Part shown: positions 1 to 7,165 of the stretch, piece after piece
Layout: the number at the start of each line of letters is the position of its first letter
How positions within the stretch are numbered: the first letter of the stretch is position 1
Source of the DNA: RGIG8700 sp964568815
Lineage (GTDB): Bacteria; Bacillota; Clostridia; RGIG6154
Length of the DNA stretch: 20,785 nt
NCBI GenBank assembly: GCA_964568815.1
Contig: CAZMRY010000023.1
Coordinates: 1-20,785 of the forward strand
Reading direction: 5' to 3'
The notes under the pieces: model-generated
What the model saw: the letters and a program-made list of their open reading frames with translations, nothing else
Told to the model about the DNA's origin: nothing
Databases searched by the model: none
Made by a program: the position numbers and the translations under genes

Positions 1-6
1 AAGGGG

Positions 7-50
7 AAGGCATTCCCTGCCCTACGCTTTCCCTTTGGGAAGGCTTTTTT
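7..50 (+). terminator. Possible intrinsic terminator of an upstream plus-strand gene
   Basis: An imperfect stem pairs the segment around 7-17 with 37-46 (mismatch and one bulge). It is followed directly by a run of six T at 45-50 and more T-rich sequence. Read on the plus strand this looks like a Rho-independent terminator for a gene lying left of the window. An alternative shorter stem (TTCCC with GGGAA) ends just before the same T run. The gene it would serve is not visible, so the assignment is tentative. Confidence 0.4.
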
Positions 51-56
51 ATTTTA

Positions 57-306
57 ATAGCCGTAACCCGAAGTGTATGTCTTTGTAATAAGTCATAAAA
101 TGGAGGTTATATTTAAATAGCCACAGTCCGCCGTATAGTTAATAACAAACAAAATGAGCGGTGTATTTTGATAGCCGTAGCCGAAGTGTATGTCTTTGTA
201 ATAAGCCATAAAATGGAGGTTATATTTAAATAGCCACAGTCCGCCGTGTAGTTAATAACAAACAAAATGAGCGGTGTATTTTGATAGCCGTAACCCGAAG
301 TGTATG
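57..306. repeat. Tandem repeat, about 114-bp period, made of two diverged half-units
   Basis: Unit one (57-170, 114 bp) and unit two (171-283, 113 bp) differ by only a few substitutions and one deletion. A third unit starts at 284 and breaks off after 306. Each unit consists of two related half-units of about 60 and 54 bp that share the ATAGCC start and a later AAAATG-G core. This implies an old duplication of a roughly 57-bp sequence followed by a recent duplication of the pair. Confidence 0.8.
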
Positions 307-333
307 CGTTATACACGAGGTGGTTACGGCTAT
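284..333. repeat. Palindromic right end of the repeat element
   Basis: ATAGCCGTAACC at 284-295 is repeated inverted as GGTTACGGCTAT at 322-333. Inside it GTGTAT (300-305) faces ATACAC (311-316). The result is a long hairpin with one internal bulge and a short loop. It may be the preserved fold-back end of the element. It has no T run of its own on the plus strand. Confidence 0.65.
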
Positions 334-334
334 T

Positions 335-365
335 AAAAAGCACGCAGCAATTTCTTGCTGCGTGC
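335..365 (-). terminator. Rho-independent terminator of nifJ
   Basis: On the minus strand an 11-bp perfect stem (GCACGCAGCAA at 340-350 against 355-365) with a 4-nt loop is followed by a T run corresponding to 335-339. It lies about 20 nt after the nifJ stop codon. The T run also forms the end of the neighbouring inverted-repeat element. Confidence 0.92.
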
Positions 366-386
366 GGTACAACCTCATTTTGGAAG

Positions 387-3300
387 TTATTCGGCGTCGG
401 CGCCGTATAATGTGCCAAGCTTCTTAAGGTGTTCATATTTTTCTTTCGCTTTCTTTTCAGCTTCTGCGAAGAGTTTTTCAGCTCTTTCTGGGAACTGCTG
501 AGCAAGACGAGCGTAACGTGTTTCAGACTTAATGAAGTCGATGTAGCTTGCTGTTGGTTCTTTTGAATCAAGAGCAAATGCATCTTTACCTTCTGCCTTT
601 AATGCAGGGTTAAATCTGAACATCTGCCAGTAACCAGCTTCTACTGCTTTCTTCATTTCAAGCTGACAGTTAACCATACCGCCCTTAACACCGTGCATTT
701 CGCAAGGAGCGTAACCGATGATAAGTGATGGTCCCGGATACGCTTCAGCTTCAGCAAGAGCCTTTAATGTCTGATTCATATCAGCACCCATAGCAATCTG
801 AGCTACATATACATAACCATATGACATAGCGATTTCTGCAAGGTTCTTCTTACCAATAGCCTTACCTGCTGCAGCGAACTGAGCAACCTGACCCATGTTA
901 GAAGCCTTTGATGCCTGACCGCCTGTGTTTGAGTAAACTTCTGTATCAAATACCATAACGTTTACATCTTCGCCTGATGCGAGTACATGGTCAAGACCGC
1001 CGAAACCGATATCGTAAGCCCAACCGTCACCACCAAAGATCCATACAGATTTCTTTGAGAGGTAATCTTTTTCTGCTAAGATAGCAGGAGCTGTTGGGCA
1101 ACCCTGTGCTGCTGCTTTTTCAAGTTCAGCAACAAGTGCCTTTGTTGCAGCTTCGTTAGCTTCACCGTTGTCTTTTGTTGCGATGAATTCTTCTGCTGCT
1201 GCTTTAAATTCTGCTGATGCTTTGTCTGACTTAGCCATTTCAGCAACCTGACCGATAAGTCTTTCTCTGATTGCTTTCTGACCAAGGAACATACCTAAGC
1301 CGTGTTCAGCGTTATCTTCAAATAATGAGTTAGCCCACGCAGGACCTCTGCCTGATTCCTTATTTACTGTGTAAGGAGTTGCAGGAGCAGAACCACCCCA
1401 GATTGATGAACAGCCTGTAGCATTTGAAATGTACATTCTTTCACCGAAGAGCTGTGTGATAAGTCTTGCGTATGATGTTTCAGCACAACCTGCACATGAA
1501 CCTGAGAATTCTAAAAGTGGCTGTTTGAACTGGCTGCCCTTAACTGTCTTGTTGATGAGTTCAGGCTTTTCAGAAACATTAGCTACGCAGTAGTCAAATA
1601 CAGGCTGCTGATCGAGCTGTGAAGCCTGAGTTGTCATTTCGATAGCTTTCTTTTCTGGGTTACCGTCTTTTTCTGCTTTCATTGTTACAGGACAAGCCTT
1701 AACGCAGAGAGTACATCCCATACAATCCATTGGGCTGATAGCCATTGTGAATTTATAATCTGTTTTGATAACAGGTTTTTCTGTATATTTTGTGTTTGCA
1801 GGAGCATTTGCTGCTTCTTCAGCTGTTAAAGCAAATGGTCTGATTGTAGCATGAGGACAAACGAATGCACAGTTGTTACACTGGATACAGTTTTCTGCAT
1901 GCCATACAGGAACATTAACAGCAACGCCACGCTTTTCGTATGCAGCTGAACCCTGTGGGAAAGTACCGTCTGCCATATCTTTGAATGCTGAAACAGGAAG
2001 AGCGTCACCCTGCATTAATGATACAGGTTCAACGATGTTGTTAACAAAGTCAACAAGGTCTTTTCTTGTACCCGTAGCAGGAGCTTTAGCTGCATCAGGA
2101 GCAACTGTTTTCCAGCTTTCAGGAACTTTAACTTCTACCATTGCATTTGCACCTGCATCGATAGCTTTGTAGTTAAGTTCAACGATAGCTTCACCCTTTT
2201 TGATGTATGATTTGTAAGCCATCTTCTTCATATAGTCGATTGCTTCATCCTTTGGAAGAATGTTAGCAAGTGCGAAGAATGCAGACTGAAGAACTGTGTT
2301 CTTAACTTTTGCGTTACCGATTTCTTTAGCAGCAATGTTTGTAGCATTGATGATATAGAATTTAACATTATTGTTAGCGATATATGACTTAACTGATGCA
2401 GGTAAGTGAGCATCGAGTTCGTCAACTGACCACTGACAGTCAAGCATAAATGTTCCGCCCGGAACAACATCTTCTACAATCTTATAACCCTTAAGGATGT
2501 AAGATGAGTTGTGACATGCAACAAAATTAGCCTTGTTGATGTAGTATGGTGATTTGATTGTCTTGTCACCAAATCTTAAGTGAGAAATTGTGATACCGCC
2601 AGTTTTCTTTGAGTCATACTGGAAGTATGCCTGAATATTCTTATCTGTGTGGTCACCGATAATTTTGATTGAGTTTTTGTTAGCACCAACAGTACCGTCA
2701 CCGCCAAGACCCCAGAACTTACATGAAATTGTACCTTCTGCAGCTGTGTCAGGGCAAGCTTTTTCTTCAAGTGAACGATTTGTTAAATCGTCAACGATAC
2801 CCATTGTGAACTGATTCTTAGGTTCAGGCATAGCGAGGTTGTCATATACAGCGAAGATGCTTGAAGGAGGTGTGTCTTTTGAACCGAGACCGTAACGGCC
2901 GCCAACAACCTTAACATCGTTCTTGCCCATTGTAGCAAGAGCTGTAACAACATCGAGATATAAAGGTTCGCCAAGTGAACCTGGTTCTTTTGTTCTGTCA
3001 AGAACTGCAATCTTCTTACATGTAGCAGGGATTGCTTCGATTAACTTTTCAGGAACGAAAGGTCTGTAAAGTCTAACTTTGATAAGACCAACCTTTTCGC
3101 CATGAGCGTTCATATAGTCAATAACTTCTTCAGCAACATCACAAACAGAACCCATAGCAATGATAACTCTGTCTGCATCTTCTGCGCCGTAGTAGTTAAA
3201 GAGCTTGTAGTTTGTGCCAAGTTTAGCATTAACCTTGTCCATATATTCTTCAACGATTGCAGGAAGTGCATCGTAATATGGGTTACAAGCTTCTCTGTGC

Positions 3301-4007
3301 TGAAAGAAAATATCTCCGTTTTCAGCTGAACCACGAAGAACAGGATGTTCAGGGTTGATAGCTCTTGCTCTGAATGCTTTAACAGCATCCATATCTACCA
3401 TATCTTTTAAATCTTCAACGTCCCAAGCTTCGATTTTCTGGATTTCGTGTGATGTTCTGAAACCATCAAAGAAGTTTAAGAAAGGAACACGGCCTTTGAT
3501 TGTTGAAAGATGTGCAACAGCACCAAGGTCCATGATTTCCTGCTGATTTGTTTCAGCCATCATAGCATAACCTGTCTGACGGCAAGCATATACGTCTGAA
3601 TGGTCGCCGAAAATATTGAGTGCGTGTGAAGCTACGCAACGAGCTGATACGTGAATAACGTTTGGAAGTAATTCACCTGCAATCTTATACATATTAGGAA
3701 TCATAAGGAGAAGACCCTGTGATGCTGTATAAGTTGTTGTTAAAGCACCTGCAGCGAGTGAACCGTGTACTGCACCTGCAGCACCGCCTTCAGACTGCAT
3801 TTCTACCATTTTAACATTTTCGCCGAAAATGTTCTTAGCTGGTTCGCCAAAAATATTTTTGTCTGTTGCAGACCATGTGTCTGTAACTTCAGCCATTGGG
3901 CTGGAAGGTGTGATAGGGTAAATCGCAGCAACTTCTGTAAACGCATAGCTTACGTGAGCGGCAGCGGTATTACCATCCATGGAAACTTTTCTTCTTTTAA
4001 TTGCCAT
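387..4007 (-). CDS. nifJ: Pyruvate:ferredoxin (flavodoxin) oxidoreductase, single-chain homodimeric type
   Basis: Converts pyruvate, CoA and oxidised ferredoxin to acetyl-CoA, CO2 and reduced ferredoxin in the cytoplasm; a central enzyme of anaerobic fermentation. The 1206-aa product has the full fused-domain order of the family: the N-terminal YPITPSSPM motif (30-38), two ferredoxin-type [4Fe-4S] motifs with cysteines 707, 710, 713, 717 and 762, 765, 768, 772, and a thiamine-diphosphate domain with GGDGW (992-996) and NTGGQ (1027-1031). A CAGC motif plus later cysteines fit the third, proximal cluster. The start is fixed by GAAAGGGG upstream of ATG. An 8-residue near-duplication, KNIFGE at 50-55 and again at 58-63, looks like a small in-frame tandem duplication. 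It is monocistronic by its own promoter and terminator, although apbE upstream has no visible terminator and could read through. Confidence 0.97.
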   Translation of the reverse strand: MAIKRRKVSMDGNTAAAHVSYAFTEVAAIYPITPSSPMAEVTDTWSATDKNIFGEPAKNIFGENVKMVEMQSEGGAAGAVHGSLAAGALTTTYTASQGLLLMIPNMYKIAGELLPNVIHVSARCVASHALNIFGDHSDVYACRQTGYAMMAETNQQEIMDLGAVAHLSTIKGRVPFLNFFDGFRTSHEIQKIEAWDVEDLKDMVDMDAVKAFRARAINPEHPVLRGSAENGDIFFQHREACNPYYDALPAIVEEYMDKVNAKLGTNYKLFNYYGAEDADRVIIAMGSVCDVAEEVIDYMNAHGEKVGLIKVRLYRPFVPEKLIEAIPATCKKIAVLDRTKEPGSLGEPLYLDVVTALATMGKNDVKVVGGRYGLGSKDTPPSSIFAVYDNLAMPEPKNQFTMGIVDDLTNRSLEEKACPDTAAEGTISCKFWGLGGDGTVGANKNSIKIIGDHTDKNIQAYFQYDSKKTGGITISHLRFGDKTIKSPYYINKANFVACHNSSYILKGYKIVEDVVPGGTFMLDCQWSVDELDAHLPASVKSYIANNNVKFYIINATNIAAKEIGNAKVKNTVLQSAFFALANILPKDEAIDYMKKMAYKSYIKKGEAIVELNYKAIDAGANAMVEVKVPESWKTVAPDAAKAPATGTRKDLVDFVNNIVEPVSLMQGDALPVSAFKDMADGTFPQGSAAYEKRGVAVNVPVWHAENCIQCNNCAFVCPHATIRPFALTAEEAANAPANTKYTEKPVIKTDYKFTMAISPMDCMGCTLCVKACPVTMKAEKDGNPEKKAIEMTTQASQLDQQPVFDYCVANVSEKPELINKTVKGSQFKQPLLEFSGSCAGCAETSYARLITQLFGERMYISNATGCSSIWGGSAPATPYTVNKESGRGPAWANSLFEDNAEHGLGMFLGQKAIRERLIGQVAEMAKSDKASAEFKAAAEEFIATKDNGEANEAATKALVAELEKAAAQGCPTAPAILAEKDYLSKKSVWIFGGDGWAYDIGFGGLDHVLASGEDVNVMVFDTEVYSNTGGQASKASNMGQVAQFAAAGKAIGKKNLAEIAMSYGYVYVAQIAMGADMNQTLKALAEAEAYPGPSLIIGYAPCEMHGVKGGMVNCQLEMKKAVEAGYWQMFRFNPALKAEGKDAFALDSKEPTASYIDFIKSETRYARLAQQFPERAEKLFAEAEKKAKEKYEHLKKLGTLYGADAE

Positions 4008-4073
4008 GTTTTAATAAACCCCTTTCAAAATTTATATTTATTTAATAATAACATATTAAAATATACCTTATCT

Positions 4074-4102
4074 ATTATAGCACCTTTTTTTCGATTTGTA
4101 AA
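4074..4102 (-). promoter_or_regulatory. Sigma-A type promoter of nifJ
   Basis: On the minus strand TTTACA (4097-4102) and a perfect TATAAT (4074-4079) are separated by exactly 17 nt. This predicts a start near 4067 and an AT-rich leader of about 60 nt before the nifJ ATG. No riboswitch-like structure is evident in that short leader. Confidence 0.85.
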
Positions 4103-4125
4103 GCCATTATTCAATGAAATTCTTG

Positions 4126-5085
4126 CTATTTCAGCATATATCCGTCCTTTACGTCAGAAATTTCAATTCCTTTGGAAATTATTAAGGTTTTATCTCTTAA
4201 AATTATGTATTCAAAATCATATTTTTCTTTAAGTTTTATGGCAAGATCTTCTCCTCCTGCAAGGATTGCAGTTGAGAATGCATCACACATTGTGCAGTCT
4301 TTGCCGATTATAGTTACCTGACTTATTCCTGACTGTGATGGATATCCTGTTCTTGTATCAAAAATATGATGATACTTTTTTCCGTTCTCTTCAAAAAATC
4401 TTTCATATGTACCTGAAGACACAACAGCACCATCTGTAACCTTTACTGTGAACAGAAGTTCTCCCCTTTCGGAAAAAGGCTCCTGCACTCCGATTGTAAG
4501 AGGTTTTTTCTGTGAATAGGCGTATATATTTCCGCCAAGATTTAAAACAAAATCTTTGCAACCTTTTTCTTTCAGATAATTAACTGTTTCGTCAGTTGCA
4601 TAGCCTTTTGCTATCCCTCCTAAATCAAGCTGTGCACCTTCTTTAAGATACACCTTGTCTTCTATAACAAGATTTTCACCGTTTACATTTTCAAGTGTTG
4701 ACTTTATCTCTTCAGCATCTGGTACAACAGGGTTTTCGCCTGTTATATTCCACAGGTCTGTAAGGGGTTTTACTGTTGGGTCAAAGTAACCCTCTGTAAT
4801 TTCATAAAACTCTTTTGCTTTTTCAAATATTTCCATATTGTCAAAAGCAAGCTCACCCTTTTGGTTAAGCTGTGAAAGCTTTGAATTTACATCATAAGCG
4901 TTATAGTCTTTATGAAATTCTTCAATTATTTTTTTTGATTCTGAAAGAAGTTCTTTATTTCCCTTCACCTTTAATGTTATAACAGTATCCATTGCAAAGA
5001 AGGTTTCTTCTTTGTAGCCATCTGTGTTTAAAACAGGAACTATAAGGATTATAAGAAGGGTTATTATCAGTAATATTTTTCTCAT
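4126..5085 (-). CDS. apbE: FAD:protein FMN transferase (ApbE family), membrane-anchored or exported
   Basis: ApbE proteins attach FMN from FAD covalently to threonine or serine in flavoproteins such as Rnf/Nqr subunits and FMN-binding-domain proteins, outside the membrane. The 319-aa protein has an N-terminal hydrophobic segment (about 4-19) after Arg-Lys, then family motifs LDLGGIAKGYATD (153-165), GGNIYA (184-189), HIFDTRTGYP (240-249) and CDAFSTA (267-273). Length and motif order are normal. Unlike many ApbE proteins it shows no lipobox cysteine after the hydrophobic stretch, so it is probably a signal-anchored or cleaved protein. The ATG follows the upstream esterase stop by 7 nt, indicating co-transcription. 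The flavoprotein target is not in the window; an Rnf link is only inference. Confidence 0.93.
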   Translation of the reverse strand: MRKILLIITLLIILIVPVLNTDGYKEETFFAMDTVITLKVKGNKELLSESKKIIEEFHKDYNAYDVNSKLSQLNQKGELAFDNMEIFEKAKEFYEITEGYFDPTVKPLTDLWNITGENPVVPDAEEIKSTLENVNGENLVIEDKVYLKEGAQLDLGGIAKGYATDETVNYLKEKGCKDFVLNLGGNIYAYSQKKPLTIGVQEPFSERGELLFTVKVTDGAVVSSGTYERFFEENGKKYHHIFDTRTGYPSQSGISQVTIIGKDCTMCDAFSTAILAGGEDLAIKLKEKYDFEYIILRDKTLIISKGIEISDVKDGYMLK

Positions 5086-5092
5086 TTTTGCC

Positions 5093-6169
5093 TCATATCA
5101 AGTTTTTTATGACAGAATATATTGCATCTGCCATTCTCATTGCACCCAGATCATTAGGATGATTATGGTCTACCAGACAACAATCACGCTCACCCTCGCC
5201 CAAAAGGTCTTTGGCAGGAATGTAGCACACTCTTTTATCTCCCATAGCTATCGCCTTTTCATATGTTGCGCGTATTATTTCTTCTCTTTCAGGATATGCT
5301 CCATAATCACAACCAGGTTTATCATACAAAAGGATTAATGCATCAGGATGTTTCTCTCTTATTCTCTCATATATGGAAAAATGAGAGGGCAGAACTCTGT
5401 CTTTTTTATCAGCATACATATTGTAGTCGAAAGCATACAAGGAAGCATCAAGAGATGCAATATACTCTATCATTGCATCTTCTGCATTTCCGTTTCCTGA
5501 AAAGCCAAGATTTATGTAATCCGCATCAAGTCTTCTTGCAATTATTGAAATATAATCATTTCCGGGTCTTGAAACGCACGCCCCCTGTGTAATTGAGCTT
5601 CCGTAAAAAAGCAATGGCTTAGGATTTTTGTACAATGGTGCTTCACTGATTGTTGAACCTTCTTCAATTCCGATATGTAGTTCAGACACACCGCCATAAA
5701 GAGGGAAATAAATTTCAATAAGTCTGTTTTCACGGCTGTCTGCAATTTTCTTTCTTTCTGTAAAAAGTATATTTTCATTTCCATTGTTGCAGGCTTTTAA
5801 AAAGCTCTTAAAAGTCGGAGCAAATCTGTTTTCATATTTTCCGTTAACATATACGGAAAAGCCATGACTTGCTGTTATTGACATATGAGACAGCATGTAA
5901 AAATAAGGAACTGAGGCTTTTATGGTAATATAATCAGAATCCGTAACAAAACGAATTCTTCCGCCTGCTGTAGCTCTTGCAAGAGTTACAACTGATGGGT
6001 TTCCTGTTGCCTCCGTAACACTATCAGGCACACGCACATAAAGTTTTTCTTTCTCGTCATAATACACCCCATGAACAGAAATGCGTTTGTCCTGTGAATT
6101 TATCCAATTTATTTTTTCATCCGTAAGTCCAATCGATGCAAGATTGGTATCCATTTTTGAAATATTCAT
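5093..6169 (-). CDS. SGNH/GDSL-family hydrolase (carbohydrate-esterase-like), two-domain
   Basis: Serine esterase of the SGNH superfamily; the substrate is unknown, though relatives with this layout include sugar O-deacetylases. The 358-aa protein has an N-terminal beta-rich domain (about 30-170) resembling the GxDLY domain that precedes this esterase type. The SGNH domain follows. Block I is GSSITQG at 190-196, with Ser192 the likely nucleophile. Gly222 or Gly225 and Asn226 lie in LGFSGNGN, and the terminal Asp334/His337 pair lies in DHNHPND. No signal peptide is visible, so it is probably cytoplasmic. Start chosen by GGAG about 7 nt before ATG. It is first in a two-gene unit with apbE and has its own promoter. 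No functional link between the two products is known to me. Confidence 0.85.
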   Translation of the reverse strand: MNISKMDTNLASIGLTDEKINWINSQDKRISVHGVYYDEKEKLYVRVPDSVTEATGNPSVVTLARATAGGRIRFVTDSDYITIKASVPYFYMLSHMSITASHGFSVYVNGKYENRFAPTFKSFLKACNNGNENILFTERKKIADSRENRLIEIYFPLYGGVSELHIGIEEGSTISEAPLYKNPKPLLFYGSSITQGACVSRPGNDYISIIARRLDADYINLGFSGNGNAEDAMIEYIASLDASLYAFDYNMYADKKDRVLPSHFSIYERIREKHPDALILLYDKPGCDYGAYPEREEIIRATYEKAIAMGDKRVCYIPAKDLLGEGERDCCLVDHNHPNDLGAMRMADAIYSVIKNLI

Positions 6170-6201
6170 TTTTTATCTCCTTTATGATTAGTTCAAAAAT
6201 A

Positions 6202-6230
6202 ATTATATCAAATTTTAAAGCTTTATTCAA
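6202..6230 (-). promoter_or_regulatory. Promoter of the esterase-apbE unit
   Basis: On the minus strand TTGAAT (6225-6230) and a perfect TATAAT (6202-6207) are separated by 17 nt. The -35 overlaps the noc stop codon at 6223-6225, so the unit starts directly at the end of noc and no terminator separates them. Confidence 0.7.
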
Positions 6231-7047
6231 TAGTTAATTCTCTTTCCTGGCCGAGTTTTGGTATTTTTATCACATATTCAACAAAGCTTTCTTTTTCTTC
6301 TTTCTGAGTTTCTACTTCCACTCCCGCCTTTTTAACCACATCTACCGCCTTATTGATGGTGTTTATAAAAGTTCTGAGCTGTACCACACCTTTGATTTTA
6401 CCTTTTGACTTTTTATCCTCACCCCTTATTCTTTCAAGCATTCTGTCAACAAGCTCGTCGGTTTGCTGAACATTATAATTGTATGTACAGATATTTTTAA
6501 GTGCTTTTATTCTGAGTTCATCTATGGGAAGTCTTAAAATCGCCCTTGCGTGTCTTTCTGTTAAATTGTTTCTTATTATCATATTTTTGATTTCAGGTGA
6601 AAGCTTTAAAAGTCTCAGCTTGTTTGCAATTGCAGACTGGCTTTTTCCAAGCTTTTTTGCAAGCTGTTCCTGAGTGAACTTATGCTCGTTCAGAAGATGA
6701 TTGATTGCATCTGCTTCTTCCAGGAAAGTAAGGTCTGCTCTCTGCACATTTTCAAGCATAGCAATTATTGCAGACTCATTTTCGTCTGCGTCGATTATAA
6801 TACATGGTATTTCTGTTTTTTCTGCAAGCTTTGATGCACGAAGCCTTCGTTCACCATATATAAGTTCATATCCGCCGATGCAGTTGTTTCTTACGGTTAT
6901 TGGCTGAATAACTCCGTACTCCTTAATGCTTTGTGCAAGCTCGTTTAATGCATTTCTGTCAAAATTCTTTCTGGGTTGGTATGGGTTTACCGTTATTTTT
7001 TCTATCGGTATTTCCACAACACATTTTACTTTTTCTTCAGTATTCAT
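6223..7047 (-). CDS. noc: Nucleoid occlusion protein Noc (ParB-family CTPase, DNA-binding)
   Basis: Noc binds specific chromosomal sites, spreads as a CTP-dependent clamp and keeps division septa off the nucleoid. The 274-aa protein has ParB boxes YQPRKNF (23-29), GERRLRA (65-71, CTP/phosphate motif) and ENVQR (99-103). A helix-turn-helix follows at about 125-148 (FTQEQLAKKLGKSQSAIANK), then the LTERHARA segment. The IANKLRLLKL sequence and the place after rsmG match Noc better than Spo0J/ParB, and no parA homologue is next to it. A GGAGG 8 nt before ATG fixes the start. This leaves only about nine residues before the core, without the N-terminal amphipathic membrane-targeting helix of B. subtilis Noc. 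A simple chromosomal ParB paralogue is the alternative. Confidence 0.85.
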   Translation of the reverse strand: MNTEEKVKCVVEIPIEKITVNPYQPRKNFDRNALNELAQSIKEYGVIQPITVRNNCIGGYELIYGERRLRASKLAEKTEIPCIIIDADENESAIIAMLENVQRADLTFLEEADAINHLLNEHKFTQEQLAKKLGKSQSAIANKLRLLKLSPEIKNMIIRNNLTERHARAILRLPIDELRIKALKNICTYNYNVQQTDELVDRMLERIRGEDKKSKGKIKGVVQLRTFINTINKAVDVVKKAGVEVETQKEEKESFVEYVIKIPKLGQERELTIE

Positions 7048-7059
7048 ATTTCTTCCTCC

Positions 7060-7115
7060 ATATATAGTTTTATTTCGGAAATAATTATACTATATATAGT
7101 GTATTTTGGAAATAA
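7060..7115 (-). promoter_or_regulatory. Duplicated palindromic box over the noc promoter (candidate operator)
   Basis: Two copies of a 24-25 bp sequence lie at 7060-7084 and 7092-7115. Each contains ATATATAGT followed by a near-palindrome: TATTTCGGAAATA at 7071-7083 and TATTTTGGAAATA at 7102-7114, 31 bp apart (about three helical turns). The second covers the -35 and the first lies just past the -10. A perfect 12-bp palindrome ACTATATATAGT lies between (7089-7100). TATTTC and GAAATA are also the half-sites of the B. subtilis Noc-binding site, but with a spacer of 1 instead of 4 nt. Confidence 0.5.
7084..7112 (-). promoter_or_regulatory. Promoter of noc
   Basis: On the minus strand TTTCCA (7107-7112, four of six matches to TTGACA) and perfect TATAAT (7084-7089) lie 17 nt apart. 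It sits between the rsmG terminator and noc, so noc is transcribed separately from the rsmG cluster. Confidence 0.65.
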
Positions 7116-7136
7116 AAACAAATCGCAATAAATAAC

Positions 7137-7165
7137 AAAAGAACCGTTATTTCAACGGTTCTTTT
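7137..7165 (-). terminator. Intrinsic terminator overlapping the rsmG stop codon
   Basis: AAAAGAACCGTT (7137-7148) is the exact complement of AACGGTTCTTTT (7154-7165) with a 5-nt loop. On the minus strand the stem ends in a T run. The last codons of rsmG form the first arm, and its TAA (7147-7149) falls at the loop. The symmetric A and T flanks would allow function in both directions. Confidence 0.85.

Larger units (their letters stand above)
52..338. repeat. 287-bp non-coding element with 17-bp terminal inverted repeats (MITE-like)
   Basis: The block begins with TTTTAATAGCCGTAACC at 52-68 and ends with its exact reverse complement at 322-338. Between the ends are alternating A and B subunits that all begin ATAGCC: A at 57-116, B at 117-170, A at 171-229, B at 230-283, then the start of a third A at 284. 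No convincing gene is present; the one longer reading frame crossing it does not keep frame through the 114- and 113-bp periods. No clear target-site duplication is visible. Inference: a miniature inverted-repeat element or a related palindromic repeat family. It lies downstream of nifJ, between facing terminators. Confidence 0.6.

Noticed and set aside
57..306. Possible CRISPR array
   Set aside because: The units are contiguous with no unique spacers, the period is about 114 bp, and no cas gene is present.
113..583. A 156-codon minus-strand reading frame crossing the repeat element and the nifJ end
   Set aside because: It overlaps the real end of nifJ in another frame, runs through the terminator, and the repeat periods (114 and 113 bp) do not keep a common frame.
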